Source: Polynucleobacter meluiroseus
Lineage (GTDB): Bacteria; Pseudomonadota; Gammaproteobacteria; Burkholderiales; Burkholderiaceae
Reading direction: 5' to 3'
Length of the DNA stretch: 64,000 nucleotides
Assembly (NCBI GenBank): GCA_945881875.1
Contig: CAMCVH010000003.1
Coordinates: forward strand, 62,001-126,000
The position numbers and the translations under genes are program-made. Numbering within the stretch: position 1 is the stretch's first letter; every line of letters begins with the position of its first letter. Positions 1 to 12,207 of the stretch are shown one piece after another. The notes beneath the pieces are model-generated. The model was not told the origin of the DNA. It saw only the letters and a program-made list of their open reading frames with translations, and made no database searches.

Positions 1-58
1 AGGGAATCTCTGCGCATCCCTGCTGTTCATTTGCGCAGAAAATAAGAGGGAGCAAAGC

Positions 59-385
59 ATGAATTTAAAAATTACTAGTCATCATCTAGAAATCACACCC
101 GCTATGCGATCGCATCTTGAGGATAAATTGCAGCGTATCAAAAATCATTTTGATCAAGTTATGACTATTTCAGTAATTCTTTCAATTAATAATGAAAAAG
201 AGAAGAATCTTCGAAATCATGCAGAAATCACGATCCACCTTAAAGGAAAAGATCTTTTTGCTGAGGCCCATCATGAAGACATGTACCACGCCATGGACCT
301 CGTTGTAGATAAATTAGATAGGCAAGTGATCAAACATAAAGAAAAAGTACAAGATCATCACCATCAAACTCTTAAAAACTCTTGA
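59..385 (+). CDS. hpf: Ribosome hibernation promoting factor, short HPF/RaiA family
   Basis: MNLKITSHHLEITPAMRSHLEDKLQRIKNHF motif; GGGAGCAAAG RBS upstream; located before ptsN as usual in the rpoN-hpf-ptsN order. Confidence 0.93.
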   Translation: MNLKITSHHLEITPAMRSHLEDKLQRIKNHFDQVMTISVILSINNEKEKNLRNHAEITIHLKGKDLFAEAHHEDMYHAMDLVVDKLDRQVIKHKEKVQDHHHQTLKNS

Positions 386-423
386 TTAAATAGGCCAAGG
401 CAATCTTATAATGCACTGCACAT

Positions 424-879
424 ATGAATGCTTTGGCCGAACTTATCACCCCAAACAATATCGCCCTCGATATTGATGCATCAACACAAAAAGAATTATT
501 TGCCTTTATTGGTGATCTTTTTGAAAAAAACATTGGTATTTCAGCTAAGGTTGTTCAAACCTGTCTAGAGGCAAGAGAATCTCTTGGCTCTACTGGCCTT
601 GGGCAAGGTATTGCAATCCCTCATGGTCGCGTGAAGGATCTACCAGAAGCTCACCTTGGGTTTGTTCGCTTAACAAATGGCATTGACTTTAATGCCCCAG
701 ATGGAAAACTGGTAAAGACCCTCGTTATCATGCTTGTACCAGAACAAGCAACCCAGATACACCTAGAAATATTGTCTCAAGTTGCCCAAATTCTCTCAGA
801 TACCAGCACAAAAAAATTATTACTGACAGAAACAGACCCTGATAATATTTACCAGTTGCTAACTGCTTGGAATAAATAA
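424..879 (+). CDS. ptsN: PTS IIA-like nitrogen regulatory protein PtsN
   Basis: [22 protein letters not shown]-Ntr active-site motif; neighbours hpf and hprK. Confidence 0.93.
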   Translation: MNALAELITPNNIALDIDASTQKELFAFIGDLFEKNIGISAKVVQTCLEARESLGSTGLGQGIAIPHGRVKDLPEAHLGFVRLTNGIDFNAPDGKLVKTLVIMLVPEQATQIHLEILSQVAQILSDTSTKKLLLTETDPDNIYQLLTAWNK

Positions 880-880
880 T

Positions 881-1864
881 ATGACCCAGTCCATCAATTT
901 AGCGGGCGTAACCGCTCAATCTTTATTTGATGCGAATTTATCAGAGCTAAAACTAAGCTGGATCGCCGGTTTGGAGGGCTCAGATAAAAGTTTTGATGCT
1001 GATGCAGTCAAATTGGCTTCATCATCCTCAGACTTGGTTGGACACTTAAACTTAATCCATCCGGATCGAATGCAAGTATTTGGCGTTCCAGAGGTGAATT
1101 ATTATGAAAAGCTGGATGTTGATAATCGTAAGAAAGAATTAGCTGCACTTATTTCTCTCAATCCACCATGTTTAATCATTGCGGATGGTTGCGAAGCACA
1201 TGAAGATATCGTTCTCTATTGCCAAAGATCTTCAACTCCCCTTTTTAAAAGTACAGTTTCTGCCGCCGAAGTTATTGACCACCTTCGCTCATACCTGACA
1301 AAAGTAGGCGCCCCTCGTGTAACGATGCATGGCGTCTTCATGGATATTCTTGGGATGGGTGTTCTGATCACTGGTGATTCAGGACTTGGTAAAAGTGAGT
1401 TAGGGCTAGAATTAATTTCACGTGGGCATGGTTTAGTAGCAGATGATGCCGTTGATTTTGCTCGGCTAGGAACTGACTATATTGAAGGCAGGTGTCCGCC
1501 CATACTCAGAGATTTACTAGAAGTTCGCGGCTTAGGTCTTTTAGATATTAGAACTATCTTTGGTGAAACAGCTGTTCGCCGAAAAATGAAACTTAAATTG
1601 ATTGTGCAACTTGTTCGTCGTACTGATGGCGAATTCGAACGTTTACCTATCGATGGTCAATCAATCGATGTTTTGGGTTTGCAAATACGTAGTGTAAAAA
1701 TTCAAGTGGCAGCGGGACGTAACTTAGCGGTACTAGTTGAAGCAGCGGTTCGCAACACTATTCTTCAATTACGCGGTATAGATACATTAAAAGAATTCAT
1801 GGAGCGTCAGCGTAAATTAATGAATACTGATGACAGCAATAAATTACAAAGTCGCTTAATATAA
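881..1864 (+). CDS. hprK: HPr kinase/phosphorylase
   Basis: Walker [16 protein letters not shown] and [15 protein letters not shown] signature. Confidence 0.95.
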   Translation: MTQSINLAGVTAQSLFDANLSELKLSWIAGLEGSDKSFDADAVKLASSSSDLVGHLNLIHPDRMQVFGVPEVNYYEKLDVDNRKKELAALISLNPPCLIIADGCEAHEDIVLYCQRSSTPLFKSTVSAAEVIDHLRSYLTKVGAPRVTMHGVFMDILGMGVLITGDSGLGKSELGLELISRGHGLVADDAVDFARLGTDYIEGRCPPILRDLLEVRGLGLLDIRTIFGETAVRRKMKLKLIVQLVRRTDGEFERLPIDGQSIDVLGLQIRSVKIQVAAGRNLAVLVEAAVRNTILQLRGIDTLKEFMERQRKLMNTDDSNKLQSRLI

Positions 1865-1866
1865 CC

Positions 1867-2763
1867 ATGCGCATATTCATCATTACCGGTATTTCAGGAT
1901 CAGGCAAATCAGTTGCTCTCAATGCATTAGAAGATGCTGGGTATGACTGCGTTGACAACTTACCAGTCGACTTTATTCAAGATTTAGTTGAGTCCCTTAG
2001 CTCCCAAGGTCGAGAGAAGTTGGCGATTGCTGTCGATGCTAGGCGTGGGCTCTCTATTAAAGAATTACCTGAAACTATTGTGCAACTAAAAAAAGAAAAT
2101 GACGTTCGAGTTTTATTTCTTAATGCCAACACCGAAACATTAGTCCAGCGTTATTCAGAAACGCGCCGCAGACATCCACTTTCCAAAAGTGATGACAATA
2201 GAACACCGCAAGTTGCTTTAATCGATGCCATAGAAAAAGATCGTGCGCTTCTCTCAGAGCTAGCAGAAACTGCTCACAACATTGATACAAGTCATATCAA
2301 AGCACATACATTGAGATCATGGATTCAAGACCTTTTAAAAGATGAGCGCCCTGGCTTAACGATGCTTTTTGAATCCTTTGGATTTAAGCATGGGGTTCCT
2401 AGAGATGCTGACTTAGTTTTTGATGTGCGCTGCCTTCCAAATCCTCATTACGATCCCTTGTTAAGACCAATGACTGGTAATGATCCTGAAGTAGCTAATT
2501 TTTTAAGAGATCATCCAGAAGTTCAAGCAATGGGTGATGATATTCGTCGCTTTATAGAAACTTGGCTGCCCAAATACCAAGCCGATAGGCGCAGCTACTT
2601 AACTGTTGCTATTGGCTGTACCGGCGGCCAACATCGTTCCGTTTATTTATCTAATTGTCTTTATGATTACTTTTTGAAGCGAACTGAAGCTTCTGGTGAT
2701 ACTGCACTTCATCTTCTCAAGCGCCATCGTGAGCTTGAATCAAATCCTTCAAAAATGATTTAA
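1867..2763 (+). CDS. rapZ: RNase adapter protein RapZ
   Basis: [57 protein letters not shown]. Confidence 0.95.
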   Translation: MRIFIITGISGSGKSVALNALEDAGYDCVDNLPVDFIQDLVESLSSQGREKLAIAVDARRGLSIKELPETIVQLKKENDVRVLFLNANTETLVQRYSETRRRHPLSKSDDNRTPQVALIDAIEKDRALLSELAETAHNIDTSHIKAHTLRSWIQDLLKDERPGLTMLFESFGFKHGVPRDADLVFDVRCLPNPHYDPLLRPMTGNDPEVANFLRDHPEVQAMGDDIRRFIETWLPKYQADRRSYLTVAIGCTGGQHRSVYLSNCLYDYFLKRTEASGDTALHLLKRHRELESNPSKMI

Positions 2764-3790
2764 CAGGGGTTGGTAAACCTAAGTTGCTAAGCTCTGAAAA
2801 AGCAACCCAAGAAAAATTATCGTTTATCTTAGAAAGATTCTTTTTAAGCACCACTTTTTTCGGTTGAATATTCAATCTTCGATGGGTCAAAACATGTTTA
2901 ATAGGCGACAAATCTATTTGCTGCACATTTTTTGGTAAAGAAATCTCTTCGGGAAAACTCCAAAGTCCTGCCCAGATGCCCTGTTCAGCTCTTTTTTCTA
3001 AAAGAACTTGCCCATCATGAATGACAATCCACCATTTCATATCAACTTTTAGTACTTTTACTTTTTTAACTTTGAGCGGGATCTTTTGAATGAGATTTGA
3101 TTTTTTAGCCACACAAATATTCATAAAAGGGCAAGTCATTGAACTAGTTCGTAAACACGCAGGGTTCGATTGAGTGCAACAAGTTGCTCCAAAATCCATC
3201 AAACCCTGGGTATACGTAACTAGATCAGCTGATGTTTGTGGCAAAAGAGTTTCAGCATGCCCCCAAAGTTTTTTTATAGCAGCACCTTTACTAAGGTCTT
3301 CTTCTATACCCCAGACTCTGGCAAGTACTCGTTTAACATTACCATCCAAAATAGCAGCAGGTTGGCCATATGCAAATACTGCAATAGCTGCAGCAGTTGA
3401 TCTGCCTATGCCAGGCAGATCTTCTAATTTTTTAGGGTCTTTAGGAAATACGCCATCAAATTGATCGACTACAGTTTGCGCGCACTTATGAAGGTTACGC
3501 GCTCGAGTGTAATAACCCATGCCGCTCCACTCAGCCAAAACATGATCAATACTGGCCCGATCTAAATGTTGAATTGTTGGAAAACGCTTTAAAAATGCTT
3601 GATAGCGCTCAATGACAGTGTTAACTTGAGTTTGCTGCAACATCACTTCAGACAACCAAACGCGATAAGCAGTTCGGTTTTCTTGCCAAGGCAAATGATG
3701 TCGTCCTTGTTTTTTTTGCCAAGCAATCAATTGCTCTGTGAAGTTCTTTATTTCTATAAAGTTCATTATCTCTTTTGGCACTTTTGACAA
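2717..3790 (-). CDS. mutY: A/G-specific adenine glycosylase MutY
   Basis: [36 protein letters not shown] HhH-GPD, C-terminal NUDIX-like domain; converges on and overlaps the rapZ 3' end. Confidence 0.93.
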   Translation of the reverse strand: MSKVPKEIMNFIEIKNFTEQLIAWQKKQGRHHLPWQENRTAYRVWLSEVMLQQTQVNTVIERYQAFLKRFPTIQHLDRASIDHVLAEWSGMGYYTRARNLHKCAQTVVDQFDGVFPKDPKKLEDLPGIGRSTAAAIAVFAYGQPAAILDGNVKRVLARVWGIEEDLSKGAAIKKLWGHAETLLPQTSADLVTYTQGLMDFGATCCTQSNPACLRTSSMTCPFMNICVAKKSNLIQKIPLKVKKVKVLKVDMKWWIVIHDGQVLLEKRAEQGIWAGLWSFPEEISLPKNVQQIDLSPIKHVLTHRRLNIQPKKVVLKKNLSKINDNFSWVAFSELSNLGLPTPVKSFLKDLIQAHDGA

Positions 3791-4602
3791 AAATATGTTG
3801 ACCTCTGGCCCTGCACAATTTGTTTGATAGGCGTCTCACAAACTCGACAGGGCAAGTTAGCACGATCATAAACTTTGGTTTGCAACATGAAGTGGCCAGG
3901 GTCTCCATGGCTATTTACAAAATCTTTAAGGCTGCTCCCGCCTGCTTTGATTGCTTTACTTAACGTTTCTTTAACTGCTGATGCAAGTTTTTTTGCTCGA
4001 GGTAATGTTAATTTACCAGCAGGCATTTCAGGGTGAATTCCTGCTGAAAATAAACTTTCAGAACAGTAGATGTTACCAACACCAACTACTGCTTGCCCCG
4101 CAAGAAGCCATTGCTTGATAGCAATCTGGCGCCCCTTGGCATGTTGATGTAAGTGCTGGCCAGCGCAAGCGTCACTAAAGTCATCAGAAAAAGGTTCAAC
4201 GCCTAATTTGGCAATTAGTGGATGTTTTTCAATTTCACCACTTTCATCGCTAACCCATAGCACTGCCCCAAACTTTCTTGGGTCATGAAGGCGCAAAACC
4301 TGTTTGCCAAAAAAAATTTCAATACGATCATGTTTTTTCAGCTCATCGCTAGACTTTATAAGTCGTAAAACACCTGTCATTCCTAAATGAATAATTAAGT
4401 GACCATCATCCATCCTAAAGAGCAAATACTTTCCTCGACGCTTAATCTGAGAAACTTTTTGGCCTAAAAGTATTTTTTCAAGATTTTTAGGAATAGGCCA
4501 CCTCAAGCGTCCGTCATGAATAATAACGCCCGTAACGGCTTTACCCTGAATAAAGGGCTCTATCCCCTGTTTAGTGACTTCAACTTCTGGTAGTTCTGGC
4601 AT
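3766..4602 (-). CDS. mutM: Bifunctional DNA-formamidopyrimidine glycosylase/AP lyase
   Basis: MPELPEVEVTKQGIEP N-terminus and C-terminal zinc finger [26 protein letters not shown]. Confidence 0.96.
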   Translation of the reverse strand: MPELPEVEVTKQGIEPFIQGKAVTGVIIHDGRLRWPIPKNLEKILLGQKVSQIKRRGKYLLFRMDDGHLIIHLGMTGVLRLIKSSDELKKHDRIEIFFGKQVLRLHDPRKFGAVLWVSDESGEIEKHPLIAKLGVEPFSDDFSDACAGQHLHQHAKGRQIAIKQWLLAGQAVVGVGNIYCSESLFSAGIHPEMPAGKLTLPRAKKLASAVKETLSKAIKAGGSSLKDFVNSHGDPGHFMLQTKVYDRANLPCRVCETPIKQIVQGQRSTYFCQKCQKR

Positions 4603-4631
4603 ATCCTAATTGTAGGCTGTGAGATTAGAAT

Positions 4632-6104
4632 GTGCTTATGACAAATAAATTCAAATTTTGGTTAATTACTGTTCTTTTATCAGTAAGTACCCCAATCATG
4701 GCTAATAAGGCAGGTGATGCCAATGGCTTATCTGCGGAACAAGTATTTCAAATCTTAGCCTCTGAAATTGGTCTACAACGTGGCGAGGCGGGTATCGCTT
4801 ACCAAACATATATTGGTATGGCGAGGAATAGTAAAGATGGCCGCCTTGCTCAAAGAGCAATGGAGATTGCTATTGCAGCCAACTCACCTAATCTAGCTTT
4901 AGAAGCAGCTAGACTTTGGGATGAGATAGACCCTAAAGAAGCTAAAAATATATTCGGTACGCTTCTCATGATCAATCAACGCTGGTCTGAGAGTATTGTG
5001 CCCGCTCAAGTACAGTTAAAGAATACTAAAGGTTTAAGTGAAAAAGAAAAACTTATTAATTCTTGGCGTCCGCTGATCGCAAGAGCTCAAGATGAAGATG
5101 CTGGTTTAATTGCTTTTTATGAGATCACACGCACCACAATTCAGCAAATCAACAATGAAGATATCCTTTATTTTTTCTCTTTGGCAGCCGAAAAATCAAA
5201 GCAGTTTAATGAAATGGAGCAAACATTAAAACGTTTGATTAAAAAAAATCCAAATAACTCTAGTGCATTGAATGCGCTAGGCTACTCATATGCTGATAGA
5301 GGCATTAAATTAAACGAAGCAGCAGCATTGCTAGAAAAAGCACAAAAGCTGGCGCCAAAAGATATGTTAATCCTCGATAGCGTAGCTTGGGCCAACTATA
5401 AACTGGGTAAAAAAGAATTAGCCATAGAGCAACTTCAACAGGCATTTGAATCACAACCAGAGGCTGAGATTGGGGCCCACCTTGGTGAGGTTTTGTGGGT
5501 GTCATCAAATAAAGAAGCCGCCGATATTACTTGGCGTAAAGCAGAATCAATTGACGCTAACAATAAAACCTTAAGAGAAACTCTTGAGCGACTTTGGCCC
5601 ATGCGAGTGCCTAGCCCAAAAATAGTTGGTCATCAACAATTGTGGGATGGTCGTTTTGGAGTTAAGGTAACAGGTCAAAAATCAAACAATGGTGGTAGCG
5701 GAGGTTTTAGCTTATCGCATGATGGCCAAACAGATATTCTTGATATTAGAAATCCTCTCGGTAGTTCTTTAGCCAAAATAACAATAACTGCATCTGGTGC
5801 AAAGTTAGAAGATGGCGATAAAGTATTTGAAGCGCATGATGCTGACGCACTACTTCAAAATTATCTAGGACTACCTCTTCCGGCAAGGGGGCTGTCTTAT
5901 TGGTTAAATGGCCAAGCTAGAATTGGCTCCTCCGCCAAAATTGAAAGAGATCCAGCTAATAGAACATTAAAAATGATTCAGGATGGTTGGTTAATGAATT
6001 TTTCTTGGAATGAAAAACACCAACTTGAAAAAATGGATTTAGAGCGCCAAACACCAGATGGCCCTATTGTTATTAAGCTACTTTTCGAGCCTGTCGATAA
6101 TTAA
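4632..6104 (+). CDS. Fusion of a TPR-repeat exported protein and a C-terminal LolB-like domain
   Basis: N-terminal signal peptide, TPR-like region (NALGYSYADRGIKLNEAAALLEKAQKLAPKD), then a LolB-like segment (WDGRFGVKVTG...GLSYWLNGQA...GWLMNFSWNEKHQLEKMDLER). Sits directly before ispE, where lolB is typical. Confidence 0.75.
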   Translation: MLMTNKFKFWLITVLLSVSTPIMANKAGDANGLSAEQVFQILASEIGLQRGEAGIAYQTYIGMARNSKDGRLAQRAMEIAIAANSPNLALEAARLWDEIDPKEAKNIFGTLLMINQRWSESIVPAQVQLKNTKGLSEKEKLINSWRPLIARAQDEDAGLIAFYEITRTTIQQINNEDILYFFSLAAEKSKQFNEMEQTLKRLIKKNPNNSSALNALGYSYADRGIKLNEAAALLEKAQKLAPKDMLILDSVAWANYKLGKKELAIEQLQQAFESQPEAEIGAHLGEVLWVSSNKEAADITWRKAESIDANNKTLRETLERLWPMRVPSPKIVGHQQLWDGRFGVKVTGQKSNNGGSGGFSLSHDGQTDILDIRNPLGSSLAKITITASGAKLEDGDKVFEAHDADALLQNYLGLPLPARGLSYWLNGQARIGSSAKIERDPANRTLKMIQDGWLMNFSWNEKHQLEKMDLERQTPDGPIVIKLLFEPVDN

Positions 6105-6107
6105 TCC

Positions 6108-6968
6108 ATGGCAGCAAAAATCCATATTCTTGCACCTGCAAAAGTTAACCTTTTTCTGCATATAACCGGTAAGAGATCTGATGGTTATCACTTGCTACAG
6201 ACGATTTTTCAGTTAATCGATCTATGTGATGAAATCACCATAAAAAAAACAGAGGATGGGCTGATTACTAGATTAAATGGTGCTCAAAATGTCTCTGCGG
6301 AGCAAGATTTAGTCGTCAAAGCTGCCAAACTAATTCAAAGTAAGACCCAAACTAAATTGGGCTGTGAGATTTCATTAAAAAAAAATATTCCAATAGGTGC
6401 CGGTCTTGGAGGGGGCTCCTCAGATGCTGCTAGCGTTTTATGGGGACTAAACGAATTATGGGAAACTGGGCTAAAACGTAAAGATCTTATGCTCCTGGGT
6501 TTAGAGCTTGGGGCCGATGTACCCTTCTTTCTACTAGGAAAAAATGCCTTTGCAGAGGGTGTGGGAGAGGTTTTATATCCTATAGACCTTCCTAAAAAAA
6601 CAATTTTCATTATTTATCCAAACCTCCATATCTCGACTGAAGAGGTCTTTAAATCTTCAAATTTGACGAGGAATCACCCAACCGTTACAATCTCAGACTT
6701 TATTGAAGCTCCTCTTCAGGATCAATTTGGCTGTAACGATTGTGAAAAAGTGGTGGTTCAAAAGTATCGGGCGGTTGCTGATGCGATTGAATGGTTAGTC
6801 CAAAAGGCTCCTTTATCGAGTCCCAGGATGTCAGGGTCAGGTAGTTGTGTTTTTACGGTTGTTGATCATGATTTAGCCTCACAGTTGTTGAGACAACTAC
6901 CTAATCAGTGGCTAGGATTTGTAGCTCAGGGGCTTTCACAGCACCCGTCCTACGGTTCAAGTTCATAG
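6108..6968 (+). CDS. ispE: 4-(cytidine 5'-diphospho)-2-C-methyl-D-erythritol kinase
   Basis: APAKVNLFLHITGKRSDGYHLL; IPIGAGLGGGSSDAASVL GHMP motif. Confidence 0.96.
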   Translation: MAAKIHILAPAKVNLFLHITGKRSDGYHLLQTIFQLIDLCDEITIKKTEDGLITRLNGAQNVSAEQDLVVKAAKLIQSKTQTKLGCEISLKKNIPIGAGLGGGSSDAASVLWGLNELWETGLKRKDLMLLGLELGADVPFFLLGKNAFAEGVGEVLYPIDLPKKTIFIIYPNLHISTEEVFKSSNLTRNHPTVTISDFIEAPLQDQFGCNDCEKVVVQKYRAVADAIEWLVQKAPLSSPRMSGSGSCVFTVVDHDLASQLLRQLPNQWLGFVAQGLSQHPSYGSSS

Positions 6969-6981
6969 GAGTAGATGCGAG

Positions 6982-7058
6982 AGGGGAGTCGCCAAGTTGG
7001 TTAAGGCACCGGATTTTGATTCCGGCATGCGAAGGTTCGAGTCCTTCTTCCCCTGCCA
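6982..7058 (+). tRNA. tRNA-Gln (anticodon TTG), CCA encoded
   Basis: AGGGGAGTCGCCAAGTTGGTTAAGGCACCGGATTTTGATTCCGGCATGCGAAGGTTCGAGTCCTTCTTCCCCTGCCA folds as a cloverleaf: anticodon loop TTTTGAT, T-loop GGTTCGAGTCC, encoded CCA. Confidence 0.95.
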
Positions 7059-7104
7059 ACACTCAGATGTCGCATAATCTAAATACTCATTCAAAATATC
7101 AAAT

Positions 7105-8076
7105 ATGACACGAGGCTCCATGCATCCTGAGACTATGATGGTTTTTACTGGCAACGCCAACCCCACGCTAGCACAAGCTGTGGCAGATCATCTTCAACTT
7201 CCACTTGGTAAGGCCGAAGTTGGTAGATTTTCTGACGGAGAGATCCAGGTAGAAATTCAAGAGAACGTTCGTGGAAAGCATGTTGTCGTGATCCAATCGA
7301 CATGTGCGCCAGCTAACGATAACCTCATGGAACTCATGATCATGGTAGATGCTCTAAAACGTTCATCAGCCGAGAGAATTACAGCAGTAATCCCTTATTT
7401 TGGTTATGCACGCCAGGACAGAAGACCTCGTTCAGCACGTGTTGCTATTTCAGCAAGGCTTGTAGCCAATATGCTTCAGCAAGTTGCAGGAGTTGATCGC
7501 GTTTTAACGATGGATCTGCATGCCGATCAAATCCAGGGATTCTTTGACATTCCTGTAGATAATATTTATGCATCACCCATTCTTTTGACAGACCTTCAGT
7601 CTAAAAAAGGGCCTGATTTACTAGTAGTCTCTCCAGACGTTGGTGGCGTTGTAAGAGCTAGAGCGCTTGCTAAACAACTGGATTGCGATCTTGCTATTAT
7701 TGATAAGCGACGTCCAAAGGCTAACGTTTCTGAAGTGATGCACGTGATTGGTGAAGTAGATGGTCGTCACTGTGTGATTATGGATGACATGATTGACACC
7801 GGAGGCACTCTTTGCAAAGCAGCTCAAGTACTTAAGGAGCGTGGCGCTAAAAGCGTCGTTGCTTACTGTACCCACCCAGTTTTATCAGGTGGTGCTGTAG
7901 GCAGAATTGCTGAATCTGCTCTTGATGAGGTAGTTGTTACAGACACCATTCCACTTAATGATGAAGCTAAAAAATGTAGCAAAATCAGAGTCTTATCAAC
8001 AGCACCATTGCTTGCTGAGACCCTTTCTCGCATCAGCACAGGTGACTCAGTGATGTCATTGTTCACCGATTCTTAA
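7105..8076 (+). CDS. prs: Ribose-phosphate pyrophosphokinase
   Basis: [55 protein letters not shown]. The true start may be slightly downstream. Confidence 0.96.
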   Translation: MTRGSMHPETMMVFTGNANPTLAQAVADHLQLPLGKAEVGRFSDGEIQVEIQENVRGKHVVVIQSTCAPANDNLMELMIMVDALKRSSAERITAVIPYFGYARQDRRPRSARVAISARLVANMLQQVAGVDRVLTMDLHADQIQGFFDIPVDNIYASPILLTDLQSKKGPDLLVVSPDVGGVVRARALAKQLDCDLAIIDKRRPKANVSEVMHVIGEVDGRHCVIMDDMIDTGGTLCKAAQVLKERGAKSVVAYCTHPVLSGGAVGRIAESALDEVVVTDTIPLNDEAKKCSKIRVLSTAPLLAETLSRISTGDSVMSLFTDS

Positions 8077-8173
8077 TAATTTGTAGTTTTTAAAGCTAAT
8101 TAAGCTAAAATATAAGGCTTTCCTGGATGGTCGCGATTGGGAAATCTTTTAAATTATCTATATTGGAGTTCAC

Positions 8174-8812
8174 ATGAAAGTTGTCGCTTACGAACGTAGC
8201 GTACAGGGAACTGGTGCGAGCCGCCGCCTGCGCATCACTGGCAAAACGCCTGGTGTTATTTATGGTGGTACACAAACCCCTCAAGCTATTGAGTTAGATC
8301 ACAATGCACTCTTCCACGCATTGCGTAAAGAAGCATTTCACTCATCAATTTTGGATATTGAAATTGCTGGTAAGAGCCAAAAAGCTCTTCTCCGTGATTA
8401 TCAAATGCATCCATTTAAGCCGTTGGTTCTTCACATCGACTTCCAACGTGTTGATGCTAAACAAAAAATTCACGTTAAAGTTCCTTTGCACTTTGTTAAC
8501 GCTGAAATCGCACCTGCAGTCAAATTAGGTGGCGCATTAGTAAGTCACATTGCAACTGAAATGGAAGTGACCTGTCTACCAGCTGACTTGCCAGAATTCA
8601 TTCAAGTTGACTTGAGTAAGATTGAAGTTGGTCATTCTGTGCACGTTAAGGATATTCCTTTGCCAAAAGGTGTAGCACTTGTGTCTCACCTTGAACAAGA
8701 AAATCCAGTAGTTGCTAACGCTCGTATACCTTCTGTTAAAGCTGAAGTTGAAACTGCAGCTCCTGCAGCAGCAGCGGTTGCAGCTCCTGTAGCTAAAGAA
8801 GAGAAGAAGTGA
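8174..8812 (+). CDS. rplY: 50S ribosomal protein L25/general stress protein Ctc
   Basis: [16 protein letters not shown]; Ala/Lys-rich C-terminus typical of long L25. Confidence 0.95.
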   Translation: MKVVAYERSVQGTGASRRLRITGKTPGVIYGGTQTPQAIELDHNALFHALRKEAFHSSILDIEIAGKSQKALLRDYQMHPFKPLVLHIDFQRVDAKQKIHVKVPLHFVNAEIAPAVKLGGALVSHIATEMEVTCLPADLPEFIQVDLSKIEVGHSVHVKDIPLPKGVALVSHLEQENPVVANARIPSVKAEVETAAPAAAAVAAPVAKEEKK

Positions 8813-8827
8813 TTTTTTAGCGCCTAC

Positions 8828-8856
8828 AAAAACCCGCGCATGCGCGGGTTTTTTTT
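8828..8856 (+). terminator. Rho-independent terminator after rplY
   Basis: AACCCGCGCATGCGCGGGTT stem followed by a T tract. Confidence 0.9.
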
Positions 8857-8884
8857 CGAACCAAATTTAGTCTAAAGTAGCGCT

Positions 8885-10246
<1,362 letters not shown>

Positions 10247-10290
10247 TTAATAGTTTTATCTATTTTTTAATTAAGTACTATTTTGCTAGT

Positions 10291-10890
10291 TTATATCGGT
10301 TTAGGTGCTAAAAGACTGCCTATTGCTATTCCTGAGCGGATGGTACGTTGAATTCCCCAGAATTTTCCATATTCAGGGGCCTCTAGCAATATTCTCTCTG
10401 GATCAATAGTTTTAGGATGCTCAATGTATATAAACGAGTTTTTATTATTTTTAGTAATTCTGATAGCTATGTTTAATGCCTTTGAAAATAAGCCCTCATC
10501 TGCAAAAGGTGGGTCAATAAAAGTAATATCTACCGATTTATCCGATATCTTTTGCCCGAAGTTAATGGCATCTACTTTAAAAATATCAATCAGACCTAAA
10601 TGATGAGTATTGCCAAGATTTTCTTTATTTTTCTTTAAAACTTCTACAGCCTTGGCTGATAACTCCAGCATTTGCACCGTTTTAGCTCCCCGAGAAATAG
10701 CCTCAAAACCTAAAGCTCCTGTTCCGGCAAACATATCTAAACAAACAAGATCATCTAAACGTTGATCTAAACAATTAAAGAGCGTTTCGCGGGTCCTATC
10801 AGCTGTCGGTCTTAAACCAGGTAAGTCGGCAACTTGTAAGAGCCTCCCTCGCCACTCGCCACCAATAATCCTTACCATACCTACACTCAT
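10291..10890 (-). CDS. rsmD: 16S rRNA (guanine(966)-N(2))-methyltransferase RsmD
   Basis: RIIGGEWRGRLL, LRPTADRTRETLFNCL, FIDPPF. Confidence 0.94.
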   Translation of the reverse strand: MSVGMVRIIGGEWRGRLLQVADLPGLRPTADRTRETLFNCLDQRLDDLVCLDMFAGTGALGFEAISRGAKTVQMLELSAKAVEVLKKNKENLGNTHHLGLIDIFKVDAINFGQKISDKSVDITFIDPPFADEGLFSKALNIAIRITKNNKNSFIYIEHPKTIDPERILLEAPEYGKFWGIQRTIRSGIAIGSLLAPKPI

Positions 10891-12206
10891 GGAGCTCCAA
10901 CAACAACCGTCACCAATTTATCAACATCCAAATTCTTCTTAAAAGCAGCTATAACTTGCTCACGAGTTACCGCCCGCATTTGATTTGTCCATGTGTCTAA
11001 AGTATCTAACGGCAAATCATTCCATGCAATGCTTGCAACGTTGTCTAAGATCTTTCTATTACTATCAATACGCAGAGGAAAACCATTAATTAAATTACTC
11101 TTTGCAGCAATCATTTCAGCCTCTGTTGGACCAGCCTCAACAAACTCAGAAATTGTTTTACGCATAACGTCAACCGCTAAATCTGCTTGCTCTTTTTTAG
11201 TTTGCATACCGGCGACAAAAGGGCCAACCTGTCTTCCTGGCGCCACATAGCTAGAGATACTGTAAGCCAAACTTCTTTTTTCACGAACCTCAGTTGCTAG
11301 CCGAGATACGAAGCCACCCCCACCTAAAATATAGTTTCCCAATAACATTGGAAAGTAATCAGGATCTTTTCGAGAAATAGTTGGCATGCCTATTGATATA
11401 TGAGCCTGCTGAGCAGCATGTGGGATTTTTATTACTTTTTGTTCTGTTGATTTTTTTTCAAATAATTTAACTTCAGGAGCTTTAGTTAGTATCTTAGCTT
11501 TTATAGGTAAGGTCGACATTAAACGGCTAATGATTAAATCTGCTTCTTGTCGATTAATATCCCCAACAATAGTCACTTTGGCATCCTGTACCGCATATCT
11601 AGATTTGTAAAAATCAATCATGTCAGCACTTGTGATTGACTGAATCGTGTTGACTGTTGGCATCTTGCCGAATGGATGATCGCCGTATATTTGACGATTA
11701 AACTCTTTACTTAAAATAAACTCAGGCTTTAAATTTGATTCCTTGATTGCAGAAATCACTCTGGCTTTTTCCCGCATCACAATTTTTTGATCGAATGTTG
11801 GCTCTTTCAGAATATCTGCAGCCAATCTAACAAGCTCATTTCGACGTTTTTCATCGCTTAAAGTTCTTAAACGCATACTGGCTTTTTCAGCACCTGCACC
11901 AAAGCTTAAACTGGCGCCTAAGTTAGCTAAATAATCAGATGTTTCTGACTCAAGAATAACTCGCTGACCTACCTTTGAGCCCTTATCAATGAGTGATGCA
12001 GTCATTGATGCCAAACCTAATTTGTTGATTGGATCTCCCACAGAGCCAGCAGACCAATCAACTTGTATATCCAACATAGGAATTGTTTTTGCTTCTACTA
12101 GGTATATCTGAGATCCATTTGAGTGAGTCCACTGTTGAATTGGAATTCCAGCAAAGACCGGCAACGCTAAAAGATTCAAGAAAATTAAGGATAAATATTT
12201 TTTCAT
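10887..12206 (-). CDS. M16 family peptidase-like protein, probably the non-catalytic partner
   Basis: M16 fold sequence; lacks the HxxEH zinc motif; signal peptide; adjacent to the catalytic paralogue. Confidence 0.85.
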   Translation of the reverse strand: MKKYLSLIFLNLLALPVFAGIPIQQWTHSNGSQIYLVEAKTIPMLDIQVDWSAGSVGDPINKLGLASMTASLIDKGSKVGQRVILESETSDYLANLGASLSFGAGAEKASMRLRTLSDEKRRNELVRLAADILKEPTFDQKIVMREKARVISAIKESNLKPEFILSKEFNRQIYGDHPFGKMPTVNTIQSITSADMIDFYKSRYAVQDAKVTIVGDINRQEADLIISRLMSTLPIKAKILTKAPEVKLFEKKSTEQKVIKIPHAAQQAHISIGMPTISRKDPDYFPMLLGNYILGGGGFVSRLATEVREKRSLAYSISSYVAPGRQVGPFVAGMQTKKEQADLAVDVMRKTISEFVEAGPTEAEMIAAKSNLINGFPLRIDSNRKILDNVASIAWNDLPLDTLDTWTNQMRAVTREQVIAAFKKNLDVDKLVTVVVGAP

Positions 12207-12207
12207 A

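Noticed and set aside
2717-2763. rapZ/mutY overlap as a possible frameshift
   Set aside because: Convergent 3' overlap of 47 bp; both proteins have normal ends, so simply compact gene packing.
3174-3464. 96-aa ORF antisense to mutY
   Set aside because: Shadow ORF; composition reflects the opposite strand's coding bias.
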